Of a stretch of 64,000 nt of DNA, positions 28,254 through 37,795 are shown one piece after another. Under the pieces are notes generated by a model, which saw only the letters and a list, made by a program, of their open reading frames with translations, did not search any database and was not told where the DNA came from. The stretch's first letter is position 1; each line of letters starts with the position of its first letter. This stretch comes from an uncultured Dehalococcoidia bacterium (GTDB lineage: Bacteria; Chloroflexota; Dehalococcoidia; Lucifugimonadales; UBA3495). The stretch is taken from the NCBI GenBank assembly GCA_951812535.1, contig CATOSK010000011.1, positions 186,001 through 250,000 on the forward strand, written 5' to 3'. A program made the position numbers and the translations under genes.

Positions 28254-28892
28254 ATGCCACTCCATTACGACGGCGAAATCAGAATAACCAAGATCAACAT
28301 GGGCCCCTACAACAACAACGGCTACATCGTGGTCTGTCCCGAGACCAACGAGGGCGTCATCATAGACACCCCCGCCGAGCCCGAGAAGCTCCTCAACGAA
28401 ATCGGCGATGTCGACGTTAAGGCGATCCTCATCACCCACGGACACCAGGATCACCTGCTCGGATTCTCCGAGATAACCGGCGCCGTCGACGCCCCGGTAT
28501 CCTCCGGGACCAACGACGTTCCCCTGATCCCTGCGGCGCCCGACCGCCCCCTCAACGACGGCGACGAGATCCGCTTCGGCAACCAGACCATGACCGCCCT
28601 GTTCACTCCCGGCCACACCGACGGCTCCACCTGCTACCTCATCGGCAACCACCTCTTCTCCGGCGACACCCTCTTCCCCGGGGGCCCGGGCAAGTCCCGC
28701 TCCCCAGAGGCCCTGCACACCGAGCTCAACAGCATCACCAGCAAGCTCCTCACCCTCCCCGACGAGACCGCAGTCTACCCCGGACACGGCGACGACACCT
28801 CCATCGCCGAGGCCCGCCGCCAGTACACGGTCTTCGCCTCCAAGTCCCATCCCGACGACCTCTGCGGCGACGTTTCCTGGCTCGAAAGCTGA
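28254..28892 (+). CDS. MBL-fold metallo-hydrolase
   Basis: 212 residues. The metallo-beta-lactamase motif THGHQDHLLG (HxHxDH) is followed by His in FTPGHTDGS, Asp in FSGDTLFPG and His in YPGHGDDT, the complete set for a dinuclear site as in glyoxalase II-like thioesterases. Start ATG 28254 has GAGGA upstream. The frame continues upstream without homology. Substrate not identifiable. Confidence 0.9.
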   Translation: MPLHYDGEIRITKINMGPYNNNGYIVVCPETNEGVIIDTPAEPEKLLNEIGDVDVKAILITHGHQDHLLGFSEITGAVDAPVSSGTNDVPLIPAAPDRPLNDGDEIRFGNQTMTALFTPGHTDGSTCYLIGNHLFSGDTLFPGGPGKSRSPEALHTELNSITSKLLTLPDETAVYPGHGDDTSIAEARRQYTVFASKSHPDDLCGDVSWLES

Positions 28893-29014
28893 CCCACCCA
28901 GGGCGGCACAAACCTCCGGGGGGACCGCTGCTCCAGCCCTGCGGCTCCCCCGGAGTTACCTCCAAACCGCAACCCATTCACCCACCCCCCAGCAATCTTT
29001 CACGAAGAGGCGGA

Positions 29015-30277
29015 ATGTTCCAGCGCACCGTACTCGATAATCAGCTTCGCGTCCTCACCGCTCCCATGCCTCACGCCCTTTCCGTGTCCATCATGGTCTG
29101 CGTCGGCGCCGGCTCCCGCTATGAATCGAAGGAGCAGGCCGGCCTCTCCCACTTCCTCGAACACCTGCCCTTCAAGGGCAGCCGCCAATGGCCCTCGGCC
29201 CAGCTCATCAGCGACGCCATCGAGGGCGTCGGCGGCCTGATGAACGCCAGCACCGACCGGGAGATGACCGTGTTCTGGTGCAAGGTCGCCAAACCCCACT
29301 TCCGCCAGGCCTTCTCCGTCCTGTTGGATATGGTCCAGCACCCGGTCATGGACCCCGCCGAGATGGAAAAGGAGCGCGAGGTCATCCTGGAGGAACTTCG
29401 CGCCACCAACGACTATCCCGCCCAGCTGGCCGACCTCCTTATCGACGAGACCCTATGGCCCGACCAGGCAATGGGCCGCGACGTCGGCGGCACCGTTGAA
29501 ACCGTCAACGCCATTGTCCTCGAAGATGTCGTCGCCTACATGGAGCGTCAGTACAACCCCGCCAACACCGTTATCGCCGTCGCTGGAGGCATCACCCCCG
29601 ACGAGGCGGTGGCAGCTATTGCGGAGGCCACCCACGCCTGGAAACCCGCCCCGTCTCTCGATTGGGAACCCGTGACCGAGGCCCCGGCAGCCCCCGAGGT
29701 ACGCCTTGACCACCGCTCCACCGACCAGTCCCATCTCTGCCTGGGCCTGCCCGGACTGCCCTTCCCCGATCCTGACCGCTACGCCCTGGCCATGCTCAAC
29801 GGCGTCCTCGGCGACGGTTCCAGCAGCCGCCTGTTCCAGAACCTGCGGGAGGACCGCGGGCTGGCCTATGACGTCGCCAGCTCCATCACCAACTTCCGTG
29901 ACTGTGGTTCCCTGGTCGTCTACTGCGCCGTCGAACCCCGCAAGGCGAAGCAAGCCGTCCAGGCCATGGTGGAAGAGCTGGCCCAGATGAGAGAAGCGGT
30001 GCCCGACCGGGAGCTGGACCGCGCCCGCCAGTATTCCAAGGGACGCACCCTGCTGCGGATGGAAGATACCCGCTCTGTCGCCGCCTGGCTCAGTTCCCAG
30101 GAGCTGCTGGCCGGCGAGGTCGTAACCGTCGAGGACGCCGTGGAGCGCATCGAAGGCGTCAGCCCCGAAGACGTCGCTCGCGTCGCCGCCCGCCTCATCG
30201 ACGAAACCCGCCTGAAACTGGCCGTCGTCGGGCCAAATAGCGACGAGGAAGCCTTGCGGGAGTTGCTGCGCTTCTGA
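29015..30277 (+). CDS. M16 family zinc metallopeptidase
   Basis: 420 residues, typical of the short bacterial M16B peptidases related to processing peptidase subunits. The inverted zinc motif HFLEH lies near residue 46 with a downstream Glu, so this copy looks catalytic. The Arg/Tyr pair of the C-terminal domain is seen in LRGLAYDV-like EDRGLAYDVASS. Often works as a dimer or with an inactive partner, none of which is adjacent. Confidence 0.9.
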   Translation: MFQRTVLDNQLRVLTAPMPHALSVSIMVCVGAGSRYESKEQAGLSHFLEHLPFKGSRQWPSAQLISDAIEGVGGLMNASTDREMTVFWCKVAKPHFRQAFSVLLDMVQHPVMDPAEMEKEREVILEELRATNDYPAQLADLLIDETLWPDQAMGRDVGGTVETVNAIVLEDVVAYMERQYNPANTVIAVAGGITPDEAVAAIAEATHAWKPAPSLDWEPVTEAPAAPEVRLDHRSTDQSHLCLGLPGLPFPDPDRYALAMLNGVLGDGSSSRLFQNLREDRGLAYDVASSITNFRDCGSLVVYCAVEPRKAKQAVQAMVEELAQMREAVPDRELDRARQYSKGRTLLRMEDTRSVAAWLSSQELLAGEVVTVEDAVERIEGVSPEDVARVAARLIDETRLKLAVVGPNSDEEALRELLRF

Positions 30278-30324
30278 GGACTTTAAGAGAAGGAATGGAT
30301 GATTGGCAGACGGGTCCGCTCTGC

Positions 30325-31125
30325 CTACGCCGCCGAGCTGTCGAACTCAGCCTGAACCGGGTTGCACAGGGTCCCTATACCCGGGATGTCCACCTCCACC
30401 GTATCCCCCGGCCGGATCGCCGTGGTCACCCCCGTGGCGCCGGAAAACACCAGATCCCCTGGCCGCAGCGTCGCATGCTGGCTGATGTAGCTCACCACCT
30501 CGGCAAAGGAGAACAGCATATCGGCGGTGTTGCAACTCTGCACCTGCTCTCCGTTGATGCGGACGTTCAGGTCCAGTTCTTGCGGGTCGATCTCGGTCTC
30601 AATCCAAGGCCCCACCGGAGCGAAGGTATCCGAGCCCTTGGCCCGCCAGAACGTCCAGTCGCTGCCCTGCCAGGCCCGCTCGCTAACGTCATTCCCGCAG
30701 GTGTACCCCAGGATGTACCGCCCAGCCTTCTCGGGCGAAACCCGTCGGCACGGCTTCCCGATTACCGCCACCGCCTCGCCTTCGTAGTGGACCTCGCCCT
30801 CTGCGTCCTTGGGAAGGATTATCGGGTCCAGGTGCCCGGTCATGGCGTTCCGGCCCTTGCGCCACGGCTGCGGATGCTTGGGAACATCCGGCGTTTCCTG
30901 GCCCAGGACCGAACCCGCAAATTCCAGGTGGTCCAGGAAGTTCAAGCCAGGACACCAGATTTCCCGCGGGTCGGTGGGAGGCAGCAGCTTGACTTCAGAG
31001 AGGGGATAGCGGATGTCCGTCAACCGGAACTTGGTGAAGATGCTGCCGCGCAGCTCAATGACTTCATCGCCCTCCACCACCCCGTGACTGACCCTGCGTC
31101 CGGTCCGCATCCTTGCAATCTTCAT
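30325..31125 (-). CDS. Fumarylacetoacetate hydrolase (FAH) family protein
   Basis: 266 residues. The FAH C-terminal domain is clear: GPNFLDH-like CPGLNFLDHLEFAG, the metal-binding EGEAVAVIG (E-x-E), GYTCGNDVSERAWQ, APVGPWI and the final GDTVEVDIPGIG. Family members hydrolyse or decarboxylate 2,4-dioxo acids in aromatic degradation. ATG 31125 has GGGAGGGG before it; upstream codons lack homology. Divergent from the LLM oxidoreductase, which may belong to the same catabolic unit. Confidence 0.9.
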   Translation of the reverse strand: MKIARMRTGRRVSHGVVEGDEVIELRGSIFTKFRLTDIRYPLSEVKLLPPTDPREIWCPGLNFLDHLEFAGSVLGQETPDVPKHPQPWRKGRNAMTGHLDPIILPKDAEGEVHYEGEAVAVIGKPCRRVSPEKAGRYILGYTCGNDVSERAWQGSDWTFWRAKGSDTFAPVGPWIETEIDPQELDLNVRINGEQVQSCNTADMLFSFAEVVSYISQHATLRPGDLVFSGATGVTTAIRPGDTVEVDIPGIGTLCNPVQAEFDSSAA

Positions 31126-31176
31126 AATCCCCTCCCACTTCCTCTGGTGATTGCTTGTTATGTGAAGTATGAGAGG

Positions 31177-31205
31177 ATTGTAACCGCTGCCCGGCTCCCC
31201 GGCAA
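31177..31205 (-). promoter_or_regulatory. Promoter of the FAH gene
   Basis: On the minus strand TTGCCG, 17 bases, TACAAT; start codon about 50 bases downstream. It faces away from the LLM promoter, so one regulator could control both. Confidence 0.5.
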
Positions 31206-31217
31206 CTTTGTGCGGGG

Positions 31218-31246
31218 TTGAACAACGGGGCCGGCTGCGGTTATTG
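31218..31246 (+). promoter_or_regulatory. Promoter of the LLM oxidoreductase
   Basis: TTGAAC, 17-base spacer, TTATTG, about 70 bases before the start codon; divergent from the FAH promoter with 12 bases between the two. Confidence 0.45.
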
Positions 31247-31316
31247 TGAGTCACCGGAAACGGCCTCGAGACTTGGTATTTGGACAGTTGCGGCATACCC
31301 CGACAGGCAGGTCAGC

Positions 31317-32321
31317 ATGAAACTCGGCTTCTTCGTCACCAACCAGTACCTCCCCGGCGAGTCCTTCCCCGGGAAAATCCAGGAAAGCGCCGAGCAGGTC
31401 CGGGCTGCCCGGGATGCCGGGTTCGACCTCATCTGCACCGGCCAGCACTACCTCGCCGCCCCCTACCAGATGAGCTCCAGCTTTCCCCTCCTGGCCCGGC
31501 TCGCCGCCGATGCAGGGGACATGGAGGTGGCCGCCACCGTCATCCTCGCTCCCCTGCACAACCCGGTCGAACTCGCCGAGAGCGTCGCAACCATGGACGC
31601 CATCTGCAACGGCCGGTTCATCTTCGGCGTTGGCCTGGGCTACCGGGACGAGGAGTACACCGCCTTCGGCATCCAGCGGGGCCAGCGGGTTGGGCGGCTC
31701 CGCGAGTCCCTGCAGGTTATGCGGCTGCTTTGGGAAGAGGATGAGGTCGAGTTCCAGGGCAAGTATTACAACGTTCCCCGCTCAGCGCCTGCGACCAAGC
31801 CGGTCCAGAAACCCCACCCGCCCATCTGGGTAGCGGCCAACAACGATGTGGCCATCCGCCGGGCCGCGCGGTGGGGCTATCCCTGGCTGATCAACCCCCA
31901 CGCTACCATTCCCATGGTGTCGGAGCAGTGGCGGGTGTACAAGGACAGCCTGGACAAGGCCGGCAACCCCATGCCCCGCGCCCTTCCCATGATGCGCGAG
32001 CTCTACGTGGCGGAAGACCGCGAAACCGCCTTTCTGGAAAGCGAACCGTACCTGGCCCCCAAGTACGCGGCCTACGCTGCCTGGGGACAGGACAAAGCCC
32101 TCCCCGGCGAGGAGTCCTTCAGTATCCCCTACCAGGAACTGGCCCGGGACCGGTTCCTTCTCGGTTCCCCTGACGAGGTGGTTGCCGAAATCAAGCGGTA
32201 CGAGTCTGAACTGGAAGCCAACTACCTGATCTTCCGGATGCAGTGGCCGGGCATGGACCAGGACCAGGTCCTCCGGCAAATCGAACTGATGAAGAACGAG
32301 GTCATCCCCCGCGTCAAGTGA
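31317..32321 (+). CDS. LLM-class flavin-dependent oxidoreductase
   Basis: 334 residues of the luciferase-like monooxygenase fold (TIM barrel), using FMN or F420. Typical segments: AARDAGFDLICTGQHYL, TVILAPLHNPVELAE, NGRFIFGVGLGYRDEEY and KPHPPIWVAA. This family is greatly expanded in SAR202-type Chloroflexota. ATG 31317 is preceded by GGCAGG; the frame upstream overlaps the promoter. Substrate unknown; the divergent FAH gene hints at degradation of cyclic or aromatic compounds. Confidence 0.9.
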   Translation: MKLGFFVTNQYLPGESFPGKIQESAEQVRAARDAGFDLICTGQHYLAAPYQMSSSFPLLARLAADAGDMEVAATVILAPLHNPVELAESVATMDAICNGRFIFGVGLGYRDEEYTAFGIQRGQRVGRLRESLQVMRLLWEEDEVEFQGKYYNVPRSAPATKPVQKPHPPIWVAANNDVAIRRAARWGYPWLINPHATIPMVSEQWRVYKDSLDKAGNPMPRALPMMRELYVAEDRETAFLESEPYLAPKYAAYAAWGQDKALPGEESFSIPYQELARDRFLLGSPDEVVAEIKRYESELEANYLIFRMQWPGMDQDQVLRQIELMKNEVIPRVK

Positions 32322-32352
32322 TGGCCCAATGGAGGCCAGGGTCTGCGGACGG

Positions 32353-34305
32353 CTAAACCCTCAGCGGGACCCCGGCGTCCCGCTGAGGCCCCGCGACCAC
32401 CTCCCCGTCGGACATGACCACCCCATCCTCGCAGAGGCACTCCAGGTCTCCTCCCTGGAACTGCTGATGATAGAGGTCGGCGTACAGACCGCCCCGCGCA
32501 ACCAGCTCCCCGTGCGTACCCTGCTCGATGATCCGCCCATGGTCCACCACGAAAATTACGTCGGCAGCCATGATGGTGGAAAGGCGGTGTGCGATTGCCA
32601 GCGTCGTCCTTCCCTGCATAAGCGGTTCCAGCGCAGCCTGCACCAGCCTTTCGCTGGCGGTGTCCAACGCGGAAGTCGCCTCGTCTAGGACCAGGATGCG
32701 GGGTTGATGCAGGATGACCCGCGCAATGGACAGCCTCTGGCGCTCCCCGCCGGAAAGCCGGTAGCCCCTCTCCCCGACTACCGTCCCGTATCCGTCTTCA
32801 AAATCCATGATCCGCTCGTGGATGTTGGCCGCCCGGGTGGCAGACACCATTTCGTCGTCCGTGGCATCCGGCCGTCCATAGAGCAGGTTGTCCCGGACCG
32901 TTGCGTGGAACAGGTAGCTTTCCTGGGAGACGTAGCCAATGACATCCGCCAAAGACCGCTGCTTCACCTTCCGCACGTCGTGACCGTCAATGCTCACTCT
33001 CCCCTCGCTGGCATCATAGAGGCGGGGCAGCAGGTAGGAGATGGTGCTCTTGCCGGCTCCGCTGGGCCCGACAAACGCCGCCAACTGGCCTGGCTCGACG
33101 CGAAAGCTGACCCCGTCCAGGGCCCATTGGGGAGTCCTTCCCATTGCTGCCGCGGCATTCGCGTCTGCCGTGCGGAAGATTGTATGGGCCCCATAGTCCA
33201 CCCGCACCGAGTCGAACTCAACCACGCCGGCCACGGCGGCCGCATCCAAATCGGCCGCGTCGGGCGCGTCGACAATATCCGGCTCGGTGTCCAGGTAGCC
33301 GAAGATCCGCTCGAACAACGCCAGGGAAGCCTGCAATTCCACCGAAACCCTCAGCAGGGTTCCGATGGGAAAGTACAGCCTCGACTGCAGGGTGGTGAAC
33401 GCGACGATGGTCCCTGCCGAAATGCCTTCCCGTCCCAGGCCCACCAGCAGGTAACCCGCCAGGACGTAGATAATCACGGGCGAAACGGAGAAGAACCCCT
33501 GCATGATGGCCCAGACCACCTGGCCGGTCATCTGCCGCCTGATTACCAGGTTGGAGAGCCGTTGATTCTCCCGGTTGAATCGCTGGACCTCATCATCCTG
33601 CCTGCCGAACAGCTTGGTCAGCATCACGCCGGATACCGATAGCGTTTCCTGGGTGATGGCGTTCATTTCGGCCCTGGACTGCTGGACCTCCCTGGAAACC
33701 TCCCGGCGCTTCTTCCCCACCTTCTGCGTGATCACCGCAAAAAACGGGACAACCCCCAGGGCTACCAGGGTCAACTGCCACGACAACACCGCCATGGCAA
33801 TGGCTGTGCTCACCAGGATAACTGCGTTGGAGATTACGTCGGTAACCGTGGTGGTCACCACGTTCTGCACACCGCCGACGTCCTCGGATACCCGGGACTG
33901 GATTTCGCCGGTCCGGTTGCCGGTGAAGAAGCTGAGGGAGAGCCCCTGCAGGTGCTTGAACAAGCGGGCACGGAGGTCCCCCATCACCCGTTGGCCCACA
34001 GTGTTAGTCAGATAGGTCTGGGCAATGCCGATCGTGCTGGTCACGGCGGTTACACCCGCCATGATTCCGGCCAATATCCAGAGGAGGTTTAGGTTGGGCG
34101 TTCCCGACGCCGGAAACAGCGCATCATCGAACACAACCCGGATCAGCAGCGGGTTCGCCACGCCCAATCCTGCGGAAACGACAATCAGGGCGCCCACCGC
34201 GATAACCTGGGGAAGATAGGGCCGGAAGGCCAGCGCAATCCGCCCCACCAACCCCCGGGATGCGATCAACTCCGGCTTGGACCCGGTTTCCGTTGAACCT
34301 GCCAT
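32353..34305 (-). CDS. ABC transporter, fused permease and ATPase (exporter type)
   Basis: 650 residues. A six-helix exporter membrane domain (about residues 25-330) precedes the nucleotide-binding domain with Walker A GPSGAGKSTIS, signature RLSGGERQRLSIARV, Walker B ILVLDEATSAL and the H-loop AHRLST. It functions as a homodimer or with another half transporter; none is adjacent. Cargo (drug, lipid or peptide) cannot be read from sequence. A 12-bp hairpin overlaps its 3' end. Confidence 0.93.
   Translation of the reverse strand: MAGSTETGSKPELIASRGLVGRIALAFRPYLPQVIAVGALIVVSAGLGVANPLLIRVVFDDALFPASGTPNLNLLWILAGIMAGVTAVTSTIGIAQTYLTNTVGQRVMGDLRARLFKHLQGLSLSFFTGNRTGEIQSRVSEDVGGVQNVVTTTVTDVISNAVILVSTAIAMAVLSWQLTLVALGVVPFFAVITQKVGKKRREVSREVQQSRAEMNAITQETLSVSGVMLTKLFGRQDDEVQRFNRENQRLSNLVIRRQMTGQVVWAIMQGFFSVSPVIIYVLAGYLLVGLGREGISAGTIVAFTTLQSRLYFPIGTLLRVSVELQASLALFERIFGYLDTEPDIVDAPDAADLDAAAVAGVVEFDSVRVDYGAHTIFRTADANAAAAMGRTPQWALDGVSFRVEPGQLAAFVGPSGAGKSTISYLLPRLYDASEGRVSIDGHDVRKVKQRSLADVIGYVSQESYLFHATVRDNLLYGRPDATDDEMVSATRAANIHERIMDFEDGYGTVVGERGYRLSGGERQRLSIARVILHQPRILVLDEATSALDTASERLVQAALEPLMQGRTTLAIAHRLSTIMAADVIFVVDHGRIIEQGTHGELVARGGLYADLYHQQFQGGDLECLCEDGVVMSDGEVVAGPQRDAGVPLRV
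32359..32388 (-). terminator. Hairpin overlapping the end of the ABC transporter gene
   Basis: Perfect 12-bp stem CCTCAGCGGGAC/GTCCCGCTGAGG with a 6-base loop inside the last codons; the stop codon follows it directly. The T-rich tail is only GTTTAG, so it may be a weak terminator or an mRNA-stabilising hairpin. Confidence 0.45.
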
Positions 34306-34345
34306 TAGTGGATTATAGCAACCTCAGCCAGCAGCGGCCCGCAAA

Positions 34346-34374
34346 TTGGATTGGCGCAAGACCCCATGTTAAAC
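34346..34374 (+). promoter_or_regulatory. Possible promoter of the HdrD-like gene
   Basis: TTGGAT, 17 bases, TTAAAC in the divergent gap, about 80 bases before the start codon. Confidence 0.35.
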
Positions 34375-34456
34375 TGGTACGCCGCATTGGGCGGCCTATT
34401 TCCCCGCCTGACCTATTTGTTTCCGGCTAGCGGGCAACACCCAGGAGCAGCTTTCC

Positions 34457-36511
34457 ATGGTCCCACCAGGCGACATCTTTGGCATAATTCCAACCTGGGT
34501 GGGGGTGTACCTGACGCTCATAGTTGCCGCTGGCATATCCAGCTACATGATCTATCATCGCGTGTTCCGGCTGGTCCTGCAGGGCAAGGCCGCTGCTCGC
34601 TTCGACCGGCCCTGGGAACGACTCTCCGGCGCCGCCGCCATAGTGTTGGGACAACGCAAAGTCCTGCAGCGAGTCGGCACCACCGACCCACGCAGCCGCA
34701 AGATTGATCTCGCCGGCCTCGGCCACGCCTCCATATTCTGGGGGTTCCTGTCCTTCACTCTCAGCTACGCCATCTTCATCTTCGGCAACTCCCTCTGGCA
34801 CCCCTTCGCGGAAACCCTGCTCACCGGCATGGGCGTGAAGGTGTTTTCCATCTACCTGGACATCTTCGCCGTTGTCATCCTGGCAGCATTGATCTGGGGC
34901 ATCGCCCGGCGGTGGCTGGCCAGGCCCCATCGCCTCAGCTTCGACCTGACCCGCAATCCCGACGCGGTTGTTGTCGTCGGCATGACCGCCGCCCTGATGG
35001 TTGCAACTCTGCTGGTCCACGCCTTCTACGTTGCGGCGGAAGGAGAGGGGCCGGAGGCTTCAGTTATCGTAGGCGGTGTTATCGCCGGGTGGTTTGCCGC
35101 CGCGGGTCTGTCTGTGGCAGCGGCGTCCGCCCTCCAGGAAGTCTTCTGGTGGGTTCACCTGGCGATCATCCTGGGATTCGCTATCTACATCCCCTTCTCC
35201 AAGCACATCCACATGGTGGCCGCGCCCCTCAACGCTTACTTCCGTTCCCTGGAGCCCAGGGGAACGCTGGAGACCATCGACCTGGAAAACGCCGAGCGCT
35301 TCGGGGCTGGACGGGTCCAGGACTTCACCTGGAAGCAACTCCTGGACGGGTACGCCTGCGCCGTATGCGGCCGCTGCTCTGATGCCTGCCCCGCCAATTT
35401 CACGGGCAAGGTGCTTTCCCCGATGCACATCGTGGAGAACCTGAAGGAACACATGATAACCATCGGCCACCAGGGGCCGCGGAGCCCGGACCACGTCGAA
35501 CCCCAGCCAATCATCGACCACGCCATCCCCGAGCAGGCCATCTGGGACTGCGTTTCCTGCGGGGCCTGCATGGAGGAATGCCCGGTGGTCGTGGAGCACG
35601 TCCCAACCATCATTGACCTTCGCCGCAACCTGGTGCTTGAGGAGTCCAAAATCCCCGAAACCGGGATGAACGCCCTGTTGAGCATGGAGCAGAGAGGGCA
35701 TCCCTGGCGCGGGACCCAGTTCTCCCGCACCGACTGGGCCCAGGGACTGGAAGTCCCCACAATGGCGGAAAACCCTGAGGCCGAAGTGCTGTTCTGGGTG
35801 GGATGCACCGCCGCCCTGGAACAGCGCAGCCAGGGCATCGCCCGCTCCATGGCCAAAGTCCTGAAGTCTGCGGGCGTCAACTTCGCCATCCTGGGCGAGG
35901 AGGAGACCTGCACCGGCGATCCGGCCCGGCGCATGGGCAACGAGTACCTCTTCCAGATCCTCGCCCAGCAGAACGTCGAAACCATGAACCAGTACAACGT
36001 CCAGACGGTGGTCACCATCTGCCCCCACTGCTTCAACACCATCAAGAACGAGTATCCCCAGTTCGGGGGCAGCTACGAGGTGCTGCATTACAGCCAGTAC
36101 GTCGACCGGCTCATCCAGCAGGGGCGGGTCAAACCCGTCCGAATGATGGATGCGACCGTGGCCTACCACGATTCCTGCTACCTGGGCCGCCACAACGGGG
36201 TCTACGACGAACCCCGCAACGTGGCCCGGGCCATCCCAGGGTTGAAGCTGGTGGAAATGGAGCCCCGCTGCCGCGAGCGCGGGTTCTGCTGCGGGGCCGG
36301 CGGGGGCCACATGTGGATTGAGGAAAGCCAGGGCGACCGCATCAACCACGTCCGCACCGATCACTTCCTGGAAACCGACGCCGACACTGTCGGGGTTTCC
36401 TGCCCCTTCTGCCTCCAGATGATGACCGAGGGAATCCAGTCCAAGGGACGCGATGGAGAAAAGCAGGCCAGGGACGTCCTGGAAATCCTGGCGGACAGCC
36501 TGGAGGAGTGA
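34457..36511 (+). CDS. Membrane-anchored HdrD-like iron-sulfur oxidoreductase
   Basis: 684 residues. The N-terminal 250 contain several hydrophobic helices of the NarI/HdrE cytochrome-b-like kind. Two [4Fe-4S] motifs follow: CAVCGRCSDACP (about residue 300) and CVSCGACMEECP (about 364). The C-terminal part has two CCG domains: VGCTAALEQRS with TCTGDP, and CYLGRHNGVYDEPR with FCCGAGGGHMW. This is an HdrDE/DsrMK-type fusion passing electrons between the membrane quinone pool and a cytosolic partner. ATG with AGGAGC upstream. The next gene overlaps its stop, suggesting that the hydroxyacid dehydrogenase is functionally linked. Confidence 0.9.
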   Translation: MVPPGDIFGIIPTWVGVYLTLIVAAGISSYMIYHRVFRLVLQGKAAARFDRPWERLSGAAAIVLGQRKVLQRVGTTDPRSRKIDLAGLGHASIFWGFLSFTLSYAIFIFGNSLWHPFAETLLTGMGVKVFSIYLDIFAVVILAALIWGIARRWLARPHRLSFDLTRNPDAVVVVGMTAALMVATLLVHAFYVAAEGEGPEASVIVGGVIAGWFAAAGLSVAAASALQEVFWWVHLAIILGFAIYIPFSKHIHMVAAPLNAYFRSLEPRGTLETIDLENAERFGAGRVQDFTWKQLLDGYACAVCGRCSDACPANFTGKVLSPMHIVENLKEHMITIGHQGPRSPDHVEPQPIIDHAIPEQAIWDCVSCGACMEECPVVVEHVPTIIDLRRNLVLEESKIPETGMNALLSMEQRGHPWRGTQFSRTDWAQGLEVPTMAENPEAEVLFWVGCTAALEQRSQGIARSMAKVLKSAGVNFAILGEEETCTGDPARRMGNEYLFQILAQQNVETMNQYNVQTVVTICPHCFNTIKNEYPQFGGSYEVLHYSQYVDRLIQQGRVKPVRMMDATVAYHDSCYLGRHNGVYDEPRNVARAIPGLKLVEMEPRCRERGFCCGAGGGHMWIEESQGDRINHVRTDHFLETDADTVGVSCPFCLQMMTEGIQSKGRDGEKQARDVLEILADSLEE

Positions 36512-37512
36512 ACGACCCCGCCATGACCGAGACCAGACCCTTCGCCCTCCTAGTTATACCCGACGACGAACCTCCGGTCCTTTCCGGCACCCCCTACGAT
36601 GACAGGGCCCGGGCGCTTTCCTCGGAAACTTCCTGGCATTTCGACCGTCCCGCCGATGATCACGCGACTATCGCTCGCATCGGCGAAGCCGACGCCGTAA
36701 TCAACATCCGCTCTTCCGTGCAGTTCCCCGAGAACGTGCTGGCGGCCTGCCCGAATCTGAAAATCCTGTCGATTTGGGGCACTGGCGTGGACCATGTGGA
36801 CCTCGCCGCCGCCGAACGGCTGGGCATCACCGTTTCCAACACCCCTGCCTACGGCGCCCCCTACGTGGCGGAACACGCGCTCACCCTGGCGCTGGCGGTA
36901 TCGAGGCAGATCGTTGAAAACGACCGGTTCATCCGGGATGGCGGCTGGACCAGGGGCTTCATCGACGAGCTGTATGGAAAGACGCTGGGCGTGGTTGGAA
37001 CGGGAGCAATCGGCCAACGCCTGGTGCAGCTGGGACAGGGCATCGGCATGAACGTCATGGCCTGGACTCGCAGCGCCACCCCGGAACGCTCTGCCGAGTA
37101 TGGGGTCGAGTTCGTCACCTTGGAAGAGTTGTTCGCCCGCTCCGACGTTGTCTCCCTCCATGTGACCCTGACTCCGGAAACCGAGAAGCTGATCGGCGAA
37201 CCCCTCCTGGCCCTGATGAAGCCCACCGCCATCCTGGTCAACACCGCCCGGGGAGCGGTTGTGGACGAGGACGCGCTGCTCACCGTCCTGCAGGAGGGCC
37301 GGATCGCCGGCGCCGGTCTGGATGTTTTCAAGGCCGAGCCGCTCCCGTCGGGACACCCCTTCAAGCACCTTCCCAATGTCACCCTGTCCGCGCACGTGGG
37401 AGGCATGGCATACAACGGAACGATGCGGGGACTGGAAATGTCGGTGGAAAACCTGGAAGCGTTCGCCGCCGGGCATCCGGTCAACGTGGTTGCCCGCGGC
37501 TCACGCGGTTAG
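36508..37512 (+). CDS. D-2-hydroxyacid dehydrogenase (NAD-dependent)
   Basis: 334 residues. Rossmann motif VVGTGAIGQRLVQLG, catalytic Arg in NTARGAVVDEDAL, Glu in FKAEPLP and His in SAHVGG. The GTG at 36508 overlaps the HdrD-like stop (GTGA), so both are cotranslated; ATG 36523 is the alternative. It interconverts a 2-hydroxy and a 2-oxo acid, possibly glyoxylate/hydroxypyruvate or a phosphoglycerate-like substrate. Confidence 0.92.
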   Translation: MNDPAMTETRPFALLVIPDDEPPVLSGTPYDDRARALSSETSWHFDRPADDHATIARIGEADAVINIRSSVQFPENVLAACPNLKILSIWGTGVDHVDLAAAERLGITVSNTPAYGAPYVAEHALTLALAVSRQIVENDRFIRDGGWTRGFIDELYGKTLGVVGTGAIGQRLVQLGQGIGMNVMAWTRSATPERSAEYGVEFVTLEELFARSDVVSLHVTLTPETEKLIGEPLLALMKPTAILVNTARGAVVDEDALLTVLQEGRIAGAGLDVFKAEPLPSGHPFKHLPNVTLSAHVGGMAYNGTMRGLEMSVENLEAFAAGHPVNVVARGSRG

Positions 37513-37542
37513 GACCCAGCGGCCCGTCCCGCCGCCGCTCCA

Positions 37543-37770
37543 GTGGACGTTTCCAGCCTCGGAAAATTGCTGGCCATTGCCGGAATCGCTGCGGTAGTGG
37601 CCGGTGTCGTCCTGATACTCGGGCCCAGGATTCCATGGTTGGGACGCATCCCTGGCGATTTGGTCATCCGGCGCGAGGGGTTTACCTTGTTCTTTCCGCT
37701 GGCGTCCATAATTATCGTGAGCGTGTTGTTGACCATTGTGATTAACCTGTTTTTCCGGCTGTTCAAGTGA
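37543..37770 (+). CDS. DUF2905 family small membrane protein
   Basis: 75 residues with two transmembrane helices (GKLLAIAGIAAVVAGVVLIL and IIIVSVLLTIVINLFF) around the conserved loop PWLGRIPGDLVIRREGF. This pattern is DUF2905; function unknown. GTG start 30 bases after the dehydrogenase. Confidence 0.85.
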   Translation: MDVSSLGKLLAIAGIAAVVAGVVLILGPRIPWLGRIPGDLVIRREGFTLFFPLASIIIVSVLLTIVINLFFRLFK

Positions 37771-37795
37771 TGCTTGTTTGTTCGGAGCCCGACCC

